From an uncultured Roseobacter sp. (lineage in GTDB: Bacteria; Pseudomonadota; Alphaproteobacteria; Rhodobacterales; Rhodobacteraceae), in NCBI RefSeq assembly GCF_947495275.1, contig NZ_CANLYL010000002.1, positions 62,001-126,000 of the forward strand: a stretch of 64,000 bases of DNA, given 5' to 3'. The notes beneath the pieces are model-generated. The model was not told the DNA's origin and did no database searches. It saw only the letters and a list, made by a program, of their open reading frames with translations. Both the position numbers and the translations under genes were made by a program. Shown here piece by piece: positions 8,779 through 17,161 of the stretch. Position 1 is the first letter of the stretch, and every line of letters starts with the position of its first letter.

Positions 8779-9565
8779 ACCGGGCAGGCAGGTGGCTTTT
8801 CGCGGCGGTGGCTTTGCCCCGACACCACGCCGTTGGGTCGGGTTTGCCGTTTTTGCCGCGCTGATCCTGCTGGCCGAATGGGGCACGCGGTCGGGTGTGA
8901 TTTCCGCCCTGACCCTGCCACGCCCCAGCGACGTGATTTTGACCTTTCAGGAGCTTTACGCCTCGGGCCTGCTGTTCAAACATCTTGGCCCGTCGTTGAG
9001 CCGGCTGGTGATTGGCGCAGTGCTGGGGGTGACGGTCGGCATCGGCATCGGGCTGATGATGGGGTTGTTTTCCTACATTCGCGCCGGTCTGGTGCCACTG
9101 GTAGCGGCGATTTTCCCGATCCCCAAGATTGCGCTGCTACCGCTCTTTGTCATCTGGTTCGGGATCGATGAAGGATCGAAATATGCGCTTATCGCCTTTG
9201 GCACCTTCACGCCGACGGTTGTTGCGACCTACGCAGCGGTGGACAATGTGGACCGCACGCTCATTCGCATGGGGCAAAGCTTCGGGCTGAGCTGGGTGAG
9301 CATTCTGCGCAAGATCGTGCTGCCGGGGGCGATGCCGGGCATTCTGGCGGGGCTGCGGATTTCGCTGGCCATCGCCATCATCCTGCTGGTCGCGGCGGAG
9401 ATGCTGGGTGCTGAATACGGGATCGGTGCCTATATTCTGGAGGCCGGCGCGCTCTACGATCTGGAACGGCTTTTTGCGGGCGTGGTCATCCTGTCTGTTC
9501 TTGGGGTTCTGGTGAGCGCTTTGATCGGAGTGATCGAAAAGCACCTGCTGGGCTGGCGCAGTTAG
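8771..9565 (+). CDS. ABC transporter permease, SsuC/TauC type
   Basis: A 264-residue inner-membrane permease with about six hydrophobic segments and the BPD-type coupling loop IRMGQSFGLSWVSILRKIVLPGAMPGIL (abbreviated here by its core GLSWVSILRKIVLP). A further match is the internal IPKIALLPLFVIWFG block of the SsuC/TauC family. It starts within the end of the ATPase gene. Its stop codon overlaps the stop of the convergent MmgE/PrpD gene by four bases (TTAG). It forms the membrane channel of the NMT1-type importer. Confidence 0.9.
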   Translation: MPEPGRQVAFRGGGFAPTPRRWVGFAVFAALILLAEWGTRSGVISALTLPRPSDVILTFQELYASGLLFKHLGPSLSRLVIGAVLGVTVGIGIGLMMGLFSYIRAGLVPLVAAIFPIPKIALLPLFVIWFGIDEGSKYALIAFGTFTPTVVATYAAVDNVDRTLIRMGQSFGLSWVSILRKIVLPGAMPGILAGLRISLAIAIILLVAAEMLGAEYGIGAYILEAGALYDLERLFAGVVILSVLGVLVSALIGVIEKHLLGWRS

Positions 9566-10899
9566 GGAGCGGGTGTCACCAGCGCGGTGAGTTCGCAAAA
9601 CCGCGCATCCGGTTCGAGCAGCCGGTCGCGCATGGACCAGATCCGCGCGCTGCGTTCGGCCCCCAGGGTCGGTGCGGCAAAATTGTGGAACTTCCGCTCG
9701 ATTTCAGCTTCTGTAAGGGGCGCATCAAGCCCGCCGCGCGCATGGGTATCTCCGGATTTGAGCACGCGCCCGTCGGTTGTTGTGAGGGTCACATCCGCCA
9801 TGCGGTATTGCGGGAAGGTGGCATTGTGGCGGTTCTCCACTCGCACGGAAATGCGCGGCATCAGGCGCGCAACCTCCGGATCAGTGAGACCGGCACCTGC
9901 GATGTGTTCAGGCCCCACGTGCCCGTAGCGCATCAGCGTGGCCAACGCGAAAGCCAGCGAATACTGCGCTTGTCCGGTGGTTTCCGGCATGCCCGGATAG
10001 AGGGCGGCGCTTTCGGCAAAGGTGCCGATGCGCAGGCTTTCTATGTGGTTGTGGGTCAGATCGTGCCGGCGCATGAGGCCGTCCAGCGCATCCAGAGGGG
10101 CATGCGTCCAGCGGCAGACAGGATAGGGTTTGATGTAGTTCTCAAGGATCGTCCAGCGGGTGCCGAGGTCCTGCCAGAAGTCGCACACTTCCGGGGCTTC
10201 GACGGTGATCGCGGGTGCTCCTTCAAAGCCGCGCAGCGCCAGCAGGGTGGCCATGGAACCGGTCAGAGCGCCCATGCCAGAGCCATCGTGCAGCATGGTC
10301 GGATGGGCAATCTCGCGCATCATCTGGCTGCGCGGCCCGTGGTATTCGGCAATGCCGAGGGCCTCCCGCAGCTGTTTCTGTGACGCGTTCCGAAGGCGGC
10401 ACCCAAGCGCCGCAACCGCCAGCGCATTCCATGCACCGGACGTATGATAATCGTGCACCGTTGCGTGCAGCGCCAGACCGGCTCGCGCGCCGATTTCGTA
10501 AGACATGGCCAGAGTGTCGAGCGCCGCTGTCGCCGTCAGATCGGGTAGGGCCGCCGAAAAGGCGATCAGCGCCGGGACAACCGCACAGCCAATGTGGCCT
10601 TTTACCGGGTTGAAACCATCATGTCCGTCCAGATTGTCGATCTGCGTGGCCGCGGCAAAGGCGGCCCCGGGAATCGAGGCCAGACGACCGTCAAAAAGAA
10701 GGGGGGCTGCATGTTCTGAGCTGCCCGCGCCATGAAAATCGACGACGAAATCCCGCGCAATCCTTGACGGATCGAGCCTGGTTGCACCGGCCGCGACACC
10801 CAAGGTATCAATCAGCAGGAGAGCTGCCATGCGCCGCGCGGGCGGCGGAACATCAGGGGTGTCGATGAAGCCTGAAACCATGTCAAAAGGTGATGCCAT
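9562..10899 (-). CDS. MmgE/PrpD family protein
   Basis: A 445-residue member of the 2-methylcitrate dehydratase / cis-aconitate decarboxylase family. Recognisable segments are LLIDTLGVAAGATRLD near the N-terminus, DNLDGHDGFNPVKGHIGCAV (about residues 95-114), EYHGPRSQMMREI, and KPYPVCRWTHAPLDAL in the C-terminal half. Family members dehydrate or decarboxylate tricarboxylates, but many paralogues act on unknown acids. The start MASPFDMVSGF was chosen. The frame is open for 101 more codons upstream, including MSQTDMPQ, so the N-terminus is less certain. It is convergent with the ABC importer, which may supply its substrate. Confidence 0.85.
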   Translation of the reverse strand: MASPFDMVSGFIDTPDVPPPARRMAALLLIDTLGVAAGATRLDPSRIARDFVVDFHGAGSSEHAAPLLFDGRLASIPGAAFAAATQIDNLDGHDGFNPVKGHIGCAVVPALIAFSAALPDLTATAALDTLAMSYEIGARAGLALHATVHDYHTSGAWNALAVAALGCRLRNASQKQLREALGIAEYHGPRSQMMREIAHPTMLHDGSGMGALTGSMATLLALRGFEGAPAITVEAPEVCDFWQDLGTRWTILENYIKPYPVCRWTHAPLDALDGLMRRHDLTHNHIESLRIGTFAESAALYPGMPETTGQAQYSLAFALATLMRYGHVGPEHIAGAGLTDPEVARLMPRISVRVENRHNATFPQYRMADVTLTTTDGRVLKSGDTHARGGLDAPLTEAEIERKFHNFAAPTLGAERSARIWSMRDRLLEPDARFCELTALVTPAP

Positions 10900-11079
10900 G
10901 TTGGGGGTGCTTTCCAATTGCTGCCCACTCAGCAAGCACCGGTTTTCACCCTGAGGCATGTCTGTCTGCGACATGGATGCTGCGGAAATCAAGCACAAGA
11001 TTATGTGAACATGGGTCACTGGTCTTGGTGCGACATCCATGAGAGATAACAACCGAAATTCAAATTCAGGAGATCTGCC

Positions 11080-11616
11080 ATGCTGATGCCACGCCAGAAA
11101 GTACCCAAACTCGTTTTGCCCTTGCTTGATGGGGGCACGTTCGATCTGTCGGGTGATGCGGCCGAAACCGGAACTGTTGTGTGCTTTTATCGCGGGTTGC
11201 ATTGCCCGATCTGTGCGACTTACCTCGCAGAGCTTGAAAAACGCACCGGCGATTTTGCCGAGCGGGGTGTGAAAACAATCGCGGTAAGCTCGGATGGTGA
11301 AGAACGGACCCGTGCGATGGCCGACAAGATCGAGGCGAAATCCTTGCGGTTTGGATATGACCTGAGCTTGTCGACAGCCAAGGAATGGGGGCTTTACATT
11401 TCAACCTCGCGTGGCAAGACGTCGATCGGGATCGAAGAACCCGCCCTGTTTTCCGAGCCAGGGTTGTTCATGATCACCCCGCAGCAAACCTTGTACTATG
11501 GTTCGGTGCAGACCATGCCGTTCGTGCGTCCACATTTTTCCGAACTTGTCGGCGCTTTGGATTTTGCCATCAAGAACGATTATCCGGCGCGCGGCGAATA
11601 TACCGGTGCCGTCTAA
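11080..11616 (+). CDS. Peroxiredoxin-like (AhpC/TSA) protein with CPIC motif
   Basis: A 178-residue thioredoxin-fold protein of the AhpC/TSA-like redoxin family. FYRGLHCPICATYLAELEKR places Cys42 and Cys45 in a CxxC arrangement at the start of the second helix. Typical 2-Cys peroxiredoxins have a T/SxxC peroxidatic site, so a thioredoxin-like or PrxQ-like reductase role is possible. AGGAG lies seven bases before the ATG. An alternative ATG is two codons in. No signal peptide is visible, so it is probably cytosolic. It stands alone, followed by a strong hairpin. Confidence 0.85.
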   Translation: MLMPRQKVPKLVLPLLDGGTFDLSGDAAETGTVVCFYRGLHCPICATYLAELEKRTGDFAERGVKTIAVSSDGEERTRAMADKIEAKSLRFGYDLSLSTAKEWGLYISTSRGKTSIGIEEPALFSEPGLFMITPQQTLYYGSVQTMPFVRPHFSELVGALDFAIKNDYPARGEYTGAV

Positions 11617-11623
11617 AAATTGA

Positions 11624-11636
11624 GCGGCTCCGCCGC
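11624..11636. terminator. Small GC hairpin after peroxiredoxin gene
   Basis: Five perfect base pairs (GCGGC/GCCGC) around a TCC loop, eight bases after the peroxiredoxin stop. There is no T-run, so its role as a terminator is weak. It is immediately followed by the larger hairpin at 11647-11675. Confidence 0.35.
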
Positions 11637-11646
11637 ATGACATGTC

Positions 11647-11675
11647 CCGGACAAATTCTTGCAGGATTTGTCCGG
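11647..11675. terminator. 13-bp-stem hairpin between convergent genes (REP-like)
   Basis: A 29-nt inverted repeat with arms 11647-11659 and 11663-11675 around a TGC loop. The outer ten pairs (CCGGACAAAT/ATTTGTCCGG) are perfect, and the inner three include one G-T wobble. It lies between the convergent peroxiredoxin and acyl-CoA synthetase genes and could end transcription from both sides. The lack of a T-tract and its symmetry also fit a dispersed REP-type palindrome. Confidence 0.6.
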
Positions 11676-11733
11676 TGCTGGCGCGCGGTGAGAGGGCGTG
11701 ACAGTTTACCTGCCGTGCCCGCTTGTTGCGTTT

Positions 11734-13419
11734 TCAGCCTGCCAGTTCCGCCATCATCTGATCACGCATGATGAATTTTTGGGGCTTGCCCGTGACGGTC
11801 ATCGGCAATTCATCCCTGATAGAGAAATGGGCCGGCACCTTGAAGTGGGCGATATTGTCTTTGCAGAATTGCCTGATGTCTTCTGGGGATATCTTGCTGC
11901 CTGCGTGAAGAACGATCCATGCGCAGACAATTTCGCCATAGGTATCATTGGGGATGCCAAACACCTGCGCCTGGGCGATGTCAGGATGCGTGTAGAGAAA
12001 TTCTTCGATTTCGCGCGGATAGATGTTTTCGCCGCCACGCAAGATCATGTCTTTGACGCGACCGGTGATGGTGCAATACCCCTGCGCATCCAGTGTGGCC
12101 AGATCGCCAGTGTGCATCCATCCATCCGGATCAATGCTGTCAGCTGTCTTGGCGTCCTCCCCCCAATAGCCGCGCATCACCGAATAACCGCGCGTGAGCA
12201 ATTCACCCTGGGCACCAATCGGCACGGTCTGTCCTTCTTCATCGACAACGCAGACCTCCACATGGGGATGGATGCGACCGACAGAGGAGACGCGTTGTTC
12301 AAGCGGATCATCCACGTTGCTCTGAAAGGAGACTGGGGAAGTTTCGGTCATCCCGTAGGCGATGGTCACATTGTGCATGTTCATTCTCGCCTGCACCTGC
12401 CGCATCACTTCGATGGGGCAGGGTGCACCGGCCATGATGCCGGTGCGCAGATGGGACAGATCGTGGTTTTCAAAATCCGGCAGGGCCAATTCATTCACGA
12501 ACATCGTCGGGACCCCAAAAAGAGCGGTGCATTTTTCTTCTGAAACGGCAGCGAGTGTTTCACGCGGGTCGAACCCTTCGCCCGGGACTACGATTGTTGC
12601 CCCTTTGGTCACGCAGCCCAACGTGCCCATAACCATGCCAAAGCAATGATAGAAGGGCACGGGGATGCAGAGCCGGTCGTTTTGCGTGAACTCCATCGCC
12701 TGAGTGACGAAGCGGGCGTTGTTGACGATGTTGTGGTGGGTCAGGCTGGCCCCTTTGGGGCTACCGGTGGTGCCGGAGGTAAACTGGATATTGATCACAT
12801 CCTGTGGGTCGAGGGTTTGCGCGATGGCTTCGAGATCGGCCTCGGGTCTGGCCTTACAGAGGTTTGCGAAGCTCAGTATGCCAGCGGGCACATCATCGCC
12901 CATCACGATGATGCTGCGCAGATGTGGCAGGCGTTCGGCGTGTAGATTTCCAGGCGTCGCCGCTGCCAGTTCCGGCGCCAGTTCGCTGAGCATTCCGGTG
13001 TAGTCCGATGATTTGAAACGGCGCGCGGTGATCAATGCCATGCAGCCAACCTTGTTAAGGGCGTATTCCAGTTCTGACCGTCTGTAGGCTGGATTGATGC
13101 AAACAAGGATTGCCCCGATACGTGCGGTGGCAAATTGGGCGAGCAGCCATTCGAACCGATTGGGCGACCAGATACCAACGCGGTCCCCCTTTTGCAGATT
13201 GAGGCCTAGCAATCCGTGGGCAAGGCGATCGACCTGATGATTGAGCTCAGCATATGTCCATCTGATACCCTGGGCCCGAAATACCGCCGCAGGATGGTCT
13301 GCAAGGCGCGCGGCTGTTTGCGACAGCAGATCCGAAATCGTCACATTCCAAAGCGGCTCTGCCCGATCGCCGATGACGTGAGAAACACCGTTCCTTGGAC
13401 ATCTGTCATGATCGGTCAT
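11734..13419 (-). CDS. Acyl-CoA synthetase, ACSF2-like
   Basis: A 561-residue AMP-forming acid:CoA ligase. Motifs: [20 protein letters not shown] (phosphate loop, about residues 199-218), [49 protein letters not shown] and TVTGKPQKF with the catalytic Lys. The overall pattern matches the ACSF2/medium-chain acyl-CoA synthetase branch. ATG 13419 is preceded by GAGGAG at seven-base spacing. The frame also opens at a TTG five codons upstream, but the Shine-Dalgarno falls inside that extension. It is monocistronic, 75 bp downstream of the RpiR gene on the same strand. The substrate is unknown. Confidence 0.9.
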   Translation of the reverse strand: MTDHDRCPRNGVSHVIGDRAEPLWNVTISDLLSQTAARLADHPAAVFRAQGIRWTYAELNHQVDRLAHGLLGLNLQKGDRVGIWSPNRFEWLLAQFATARIGAILVCINPAYRRSELEYALNKVGCMALITARRFKSSDYTGMLSELAPELAAATPGNLHAERLPHLRSIIVMGDDVPAGILSFANLCKARPEADLEAIAQTLDPQDVINIQFTSGTTGSPKGASLTHHNIVNNARFVTQAMEFTQNDRLCIPVPFYHCFGMVMGTLGCVTKGATIVVPGEGFDPRETLAAVSEEKCTALFGVPTMFVNELALPDFENHDLSHLRTGIMAGAPCPIEVMRQVQARMNMHNVTIAYGMTETSPVSFQSNVDDPLEQRVSSVGRIHPHVEVCVVDEEGQTVPIGAQGELLTRGYSVMRGYWGEDAKTADSIDPDGWMHTGDLATLDAQGYCTITGRVKDMILRGGENIYPREIEEFLYTHPDIAQAQVFGIPNDTYGEIVCAWIVLHAGSKISPEDIRQFCKDNIAHFKVPAHFSIRDELPMTVTGKPQKFIMRDQMMAELAG

Positions 13420-13494
13420 CGCAAAGCTCCTCAATGGGTTGCCGCAAATTACCTGAAAGTCAGGGCAGCAGGCAATTGCGTCAGCGGCTGAATA

Positions 13495-14367
13495 TCAGGT
13501 GAATTTTCGGAAGAGTTTGGTTTGGTCGAACATTTCTTCAAGCGTGTGCATGCGGTTTTTTGTGGTTTCCCAGCTAAGATCCTGCACGGCTGCGATGACC
13601 GTTTCAACAAGCAACAGCGTGGTGGCAGCGGAATCCCAGGCAGAGGGCACGACAATGCGGCTGGAGAAGGAAACATGTGCCAGACGATGGATGGGCGAGC
13701 GCCATTGATCGGTAAACAGGATGATCTTTGCGCCGCGCTGATGGGCCATTTCCGCCAGCTTGAGCGTATTGCTTTCGTAGCGGCGGACATCGAATATCAC
13801 GAAAGTATCCCCCGGTCCCACGTCCAGCAAATAATGCGGCCACGCGTTTGAGGTGGATTGGATGTGGATGACGTCGGGCCGGATCATCTGCATGTGCAGG
13901 AAAAGATATTCCGCCATTGTATGTGTTATGCGGCCACCGACAATGTTCAACCGCGACCTGGTGTCGGCCAGCTGGGCACAGGCTTTGTCGAAATCGGCGG
14001 TGTCAATCTGTCCCAGCGAGTGGCGGATATTGTCGATGACAGCCTCGGTGAACCGATTGAGCACATGTCCTGAGGGCGCACCTTCGGCCCAGGTGTCGTG
14101 TTTTGCGATGGGGCTTTTGACCTTCGCGCGCAGTTCCTCGCGCAGTTCCGCCTGAAATTCAGGATAGCCTTTGAACCCCAGTTTCTGAACCATCCGCGCC
14201 ACTGTCGGCGTGGAGACATCGGCGTCATTGGCGAGGGTCGTGATGGGCCCCAGACCGGACGCGGGATAGTTTTCAAGGATCGAATGTGCAAGTTGCCGTT
14301 CGGCCCGGGTCAGGTTTTCCAGGCGGTCCTGAATGCGGTCAGCGATGGTCAGATTAGCGTCACCCAA
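13495..14367 (-). CDS. RpiR/MurR-family transcriptional regulator
   Basis: A 290-residue regulator with an N-terminal RpiR winged helix-turn-helix (ITTLANDADVSTPTVARMVQ, about residues 41-60) and a C-terminal SIS domain (about residues 115-265, with NIVGGRITHTMAEYLFLHMQ). SIS domains usually sense sugar phosphates or related ligands. The start is a TTG preceded by a G-rich stretch; no ATG fits the family N-terminus. It is transcribed divergently from the N-formylglutamate amidohydrolase/TRAP/glutamine-synthetase operon and is the obvious candidate regulator of it. The shared intergenic region contains an inverted repeat at 14402-14429. Confidence 0.88.
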   Translation of the reverse strand: MGDANLTIADRIQDRLENLTRAERQLAHSILENYPASGLGPITTLANDADVSTPTVARMVQKLGFKGYPEFQAELREELRAKVKSPIAKHDTWAEGAPSGHVLNRFTEAVIDNIRHSLGQIDTADFDKACAQLADTRSRLNIVGGRITHTMAEYLFLHMQMIRPDVIHIQSTSNAWPHYLLDVGPGDTFVIFDVRRYESNTLKLAEMAHQRGAKIILFTDQWRSPIHRLAHVSFSSRIVVPSAWDSAATTLLLVETVIAAVQDLSWETTKNRMHTLEEMFDQTKLFRKFT

Positions 14368-14401
14368 GTTGCCTGCCCCTATTTTGACGGATTTTATTAC
14401 A

Positions 14402-14429
14402 GAAAGATGAAATCTGAAGAGAATCTTTC
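14402..14429. promoter_or_regulatory. Inverted repeat, candidate RpiR operator
   Basis: Perfect 7-bp arms GAAAGAT (14402-14408) and ATCTTTC (14423-14429) separated by 14 bases lie in the divergent region between the RpiR gene and the amidohydrolase operon. A consensus -35 hexamer TTGACA follows at 14439-14444, but no convincing -10 is seen 17 bases later. GAAA/TTTC half-sites are compatible with some RpiR-family operators. The assignment is inferred from position and symmetry. Confidence 0.4.
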
Positions 14430-14486
14430 ATTATTGTGTTGACAGAATCCTGATCCGGCAAGAAGTTTGTGCGGACCGGGGGAAAT

Positions 14487-15260
14487 ATGACGCCTGAAAA
14501 CCAGATAAACGCTGTGGTTGAATCCGCAATCGTGACCCGTCCGGCGGGTGCCTCTGGTATCGTTCTGGTGTGCGAACATGCGTCGAACCATTTCCCGGAA
14601 ACCTTTGGCGGGTTGGGGTTGGATGAAACCGTGCGCGGCAGCCACGCGGCGTGGGATCCGGGGGCTCTGGCTGTGGCGGAATATCTGTCTGAAATGCTTG
14701 AAGCAACATTGGTGGCAGGGGGCGTATCGCGTCTGATCTACGACTGTAATCGTCCACCCGAAGCGGCAAGTGCGATTCCAGAGCGTAGCGAAGCCTTTGA
14801 TATCCCCGGAAACATCGGGCTGAGCGCGGAGAGAAAACAACGCCGCGCCCGGCAGATTTACGATCCCTTTCACGCGACCGTCTCGGAGCTGCTGGACGAG
14901 ACCCATGCGCAGGTTATGATCACCGTTCACAGCTTCACACGGGTCTATCTGGGCAAAGCGCGCGACGTTGAAGTTGGTGTTTTGCACGATGCGGACAGCC
15001 GTCTGGCGGATGCGATGCTGGAGATTGCAGGGGATCACACAAGCCTGTTGGTGGCACGGAACCAACCCTACGGGCCCGGTGACGGGGTGATGCACACGCT
15101 CAAAAGGCACGGTATTGGCCGCGGCATCCCACATGTGATGCTTGAGGTGCGCAACGACCTGATCGCCACGCCTAAGGATCAGCAAACCATCGCCGCGATG
15201 CTGGCGGGCTGGCTGAAGCAGGCGCTGGCCTCTGTCGCTCCGGATACTTCGCGCGCATGA
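14487..15260 (+). CDS. N-formylglutamate amidohydrolase-family hydrolase
   Basis: A 257-residue zinc amidohydrolase of the N-formylglutamate amidohydrolase (HutG-type) family. It has IVLVCEHASNHFPETFGGLG with the metal-binding Glu-His near the N-terminus, RGSHAAWDPGALAVAEYLS, and VMITVHSFTRVYLGK with the downstream metal-site His. Known members hydrolyse N-formyl-L-glutamate to formate and glutamate, but no other histidine-pathway gene is nearby. Next to a PuuA-like glutamine synthetase it could release glutamate from a gamma-glutamyl intermediate. ATG 14487 was chosen; an in-frame GTG at 14469 is the alternative. Its stop overlaps the TRAP small permease by ATGA. Confidence 0.82.
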   Translation: MTPENQINAVVESAIVTRPAGASGIVLVCEHASNHFPETFGGLGLDETVRGSHAAWDPGALAVAEYLSEMLEATLVAGGVSRLIYDCNRPPEAASAIPERSEAFDIPGNIGLSAERKQRRARQIYDPFHATVSELLDETHAQVMITVHSFTRVYLGKARDVEVGVLHDADSRLADAMLEIAGDHTSLLVARNQPYGPGDGVMHTLKRHGIGRGIPHVMLEVRNDLIATPKDQQTIAAMLAGWLKQALASVAPDTSRA

Positions 15261-15778
15261 CCGAACTGGCCAAAAGATACATCCGCATCGTGGATGCCAT
15301 GAACTACCGGATCGGTCGGGTCATGATGTACGGCATCTTCGTGATGATGGCGATCCTGCTGTGGTCCTCGGTTTCCAAAACGTTTTTTGTGCCATCACTC
15401 TGGACGCTTGAAGTGGCGCAGTTTGCAATGGTCGCCTACTATATGCTGGGGGGTCCGTACTCGATCCAGATGGGGTCAAATGTACGGATGGACCTGCTCT
15501 ATGGCGACTGGTCCCCTCACCGTAAAGCGCAGGTCGACGCGATGACCGTGTTGTTCCTGATCGTCTATCTGATCTTCCTGCTCTGGGGCGGTTGGGAAAG
15601 CCTGATGTATTCGTTCAGCTATGGCGGAGAGCGCAGCTCCTCGGTCTGGCGACCCTATCTGTGGCCGATCAAATCGATCATGGTTCTGGGCATCTTCCTG
15701 ATGTTGTTGCAGGCCATTTCCGAATTTTTCAAGGATGTTCTGCGCATCAAAGGCCACGACATGGGAGAGAAGGTCTGA
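15257..15778 (+). CDS. TRAP transporter small permease (DctQ)
   Basis: A 173-residue DctQ-family membrane protein with four hydrophobic segments (about residues 25-50, 54-72, 95-115 and 133-155). With DctM it forms the Na+-driven TRAP translocator. It starts by ATGA overlap with the amidohydrolase and its stop overlaps the large permease start by one base (TGATG). The whole set is therefore one translationally coupled operon. Confidence 0.9.
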   Translation: MTELAKRYIRIVDAMNYRIGRVMMYGIFVMMAILLWSSVSKTFFVPSLWTLEVAQFAMVAYYMLGGPYSIQMGSNVRMDLLYGDWSPHRKAQVDAMTVLFLIVYLIFLLWGGWESLMYSFSYGGERSSSVWRPYLWPIKSIMVLGIFLMLLQAISEFFKDVLRIKGHDMGEKV

Positions 15779-17103
15779 TGTCGTACGAGGCCATCGCCAT
15801 CCTCATGTTCTCCTCGATGATGCTGATGCTGCTGACGGGCCAGCGGGTTTTCGGCGCCATCGGTTTTGTCGCCGTTGTGGCCGCGTTTTTCCTTTGGGGC
15901 GACCGGGGCGGCTATGATCTGGGCTTTGCTGCTGCGATTAAACTGATGAAGTGGTATCCGCTGTTGACTCTGCCGATGTTCATTTTCATGGGGTACATCC
16001 TGTCGGAATCCAAAATTGCCGATGATCTATACAAGATGTTCCACGTCTGGATGGGCGGGCTTTCGGGAGGCCTTGCGGTAGGCACAATCGGATTGATGGT
16101 GCTGATCTCTGCCATGAACGGGTTGTCGGTGGCGGGCATGGCGATCGGGGCAACGATTGCGCTGCCGGAACTGCTCAAACGCAACTACGACAAGCGGATG
16201 GTCACGGGTGTCATCCAGGCGGGGTCGTCGCTGGGCATTCTGGTGCCGCCCTCCGTGGTTCTGGTGCTTTATGCGATGATTGCGCGGCAACCGGTGGGCC
16301 AGCTGTGGCTGGCGGGTGTCGTGCCGGGGCTGTTGATGGCGGCCATGTTCGTAATCTACATCGTGATCCGCTGCCGGTTGAACCCGGCGCTCGGGCCCAT
16401 CCTGCCGCCCGAAGAACGCGCCATGCCGATGGGCGAAAAGCTCAAACTGCTCGGGGCCGGGTTCCTGCCGCTCTTCATCTTCTTTGCAATGATGGTGCCT
16501 TTTGTGAACGGCTGGACGTCACTTGTCGAAAGCTCCGCCATTGGGGCCATCGCGGCCTTTGTCGCGGCTGTCGTGAAAGGGCGGATGACCCGCAGGGTAT
16601 TCGAGGTATCGGTGCGTAAAACCCTTGGCATCTCCTGCATGTTCATGTGGATCATCCTCGCGGCCCTTGCCTTTGGCGCTGTGTTTGACGGTCTGGGCGC
16701 CGTGAAGGCCATTGAAAGCCTCTTTACCGAGAAACTGGGCCTCAGCCCCTGGATGATCCTGATCCTGATGCAGCTCAGCTTTATCCTGATGGGCACATTT
16801 CTGGATGATACCGCCATGCTGGTGATTGTGGCCCCTTTGTACGTGCCACTGGTCGGTGCGCTGGGTTTTGATCTGATCTGGTACGGAGTGCTTTACACGA
16901 TCACCACGCAGATCGCCTATATGACGCCGCCCTTCGGCTACAATCTCTTCCTGATGCGCGCCATGGCCCCGCCGGAAATCACCCTGCGCGACATCTATGC
17001 CTCCATCCTGCCGTTTGTGCTGGTCATGGTGGTGGCTCTGGCAACCATCATGGCCTTCCCCGAAATTGCCCTGTGGCTGCCGGGATATGTGTATGGAAAT
17101 TAA
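15778..17103 (+). CDS. TRAP transporter large permease (DctM)
   Basis: A 441-residue DctM-family permease of usual length with about 12 membrane segments. Typical blocks are LPMFIFMGYILSESKIADDL, NGLSVAGMAIGATIALPELL, GSSLGILVPPSVVLVLY and MTPPFGYNLFLMRAMAPPE. The start MSYEAIAIL at 15778 overlaps the DctQ stop. It carries the substrate-translocating core of the TRAP system. The binding protein follows 58 bp later. Confidence 0.93.
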   Translation: MSYEAIAILMFSSMMLMLLTGQRVFGAIGFVAVVAAFFLWGDRGGYDLGFAAAIKLMKWYPLLTLPMFIFMGYILSESKIADDLYKMFHVWMGGLSGGLAVGTIGLMVLISAMNGLSVAGMAIGATIALPELLKRNYDKRMVTGVIQAGSSLGILVPPSVVLVLYAMIARQPVGQLWLAGVVPGLLMAAMFVIYIVIRCRLNPALGPILPPEERAMPMGEKLKLLGAGFLPLFIFFAMMVPFVNGWTSLVESSAIGAIAAFVAAVVKGRMTRRVFEVSVRKTLGISCMFMWIILAALAFGAVFDGLGAVKAIESLFTEKLGLSPWMILILMQLSFILMGTFLDDTAMLVIVAPLYVPLVGALGFDLIWYGVLYTITTQIAYMTPPFGYNLFLMRAMAPPEITLRDIYASILPFVLVMVVALATIMAFPEIALWLPGYVYGN

Positions 17104-17161
17104 CCAAGCGAGATCCCTAAAAGGGACAAATGAGACGAGCGACAACAGAGAGGAAATCAAC

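Noticed and set aside
14487-15260. Histidine-utilisation (hutG) assignment for the amidohydrolase
   Set aside because: No hutHUI genes are adjacent. The neighbours point to a glutamylated intermediate instead, so no gene symbol was given.
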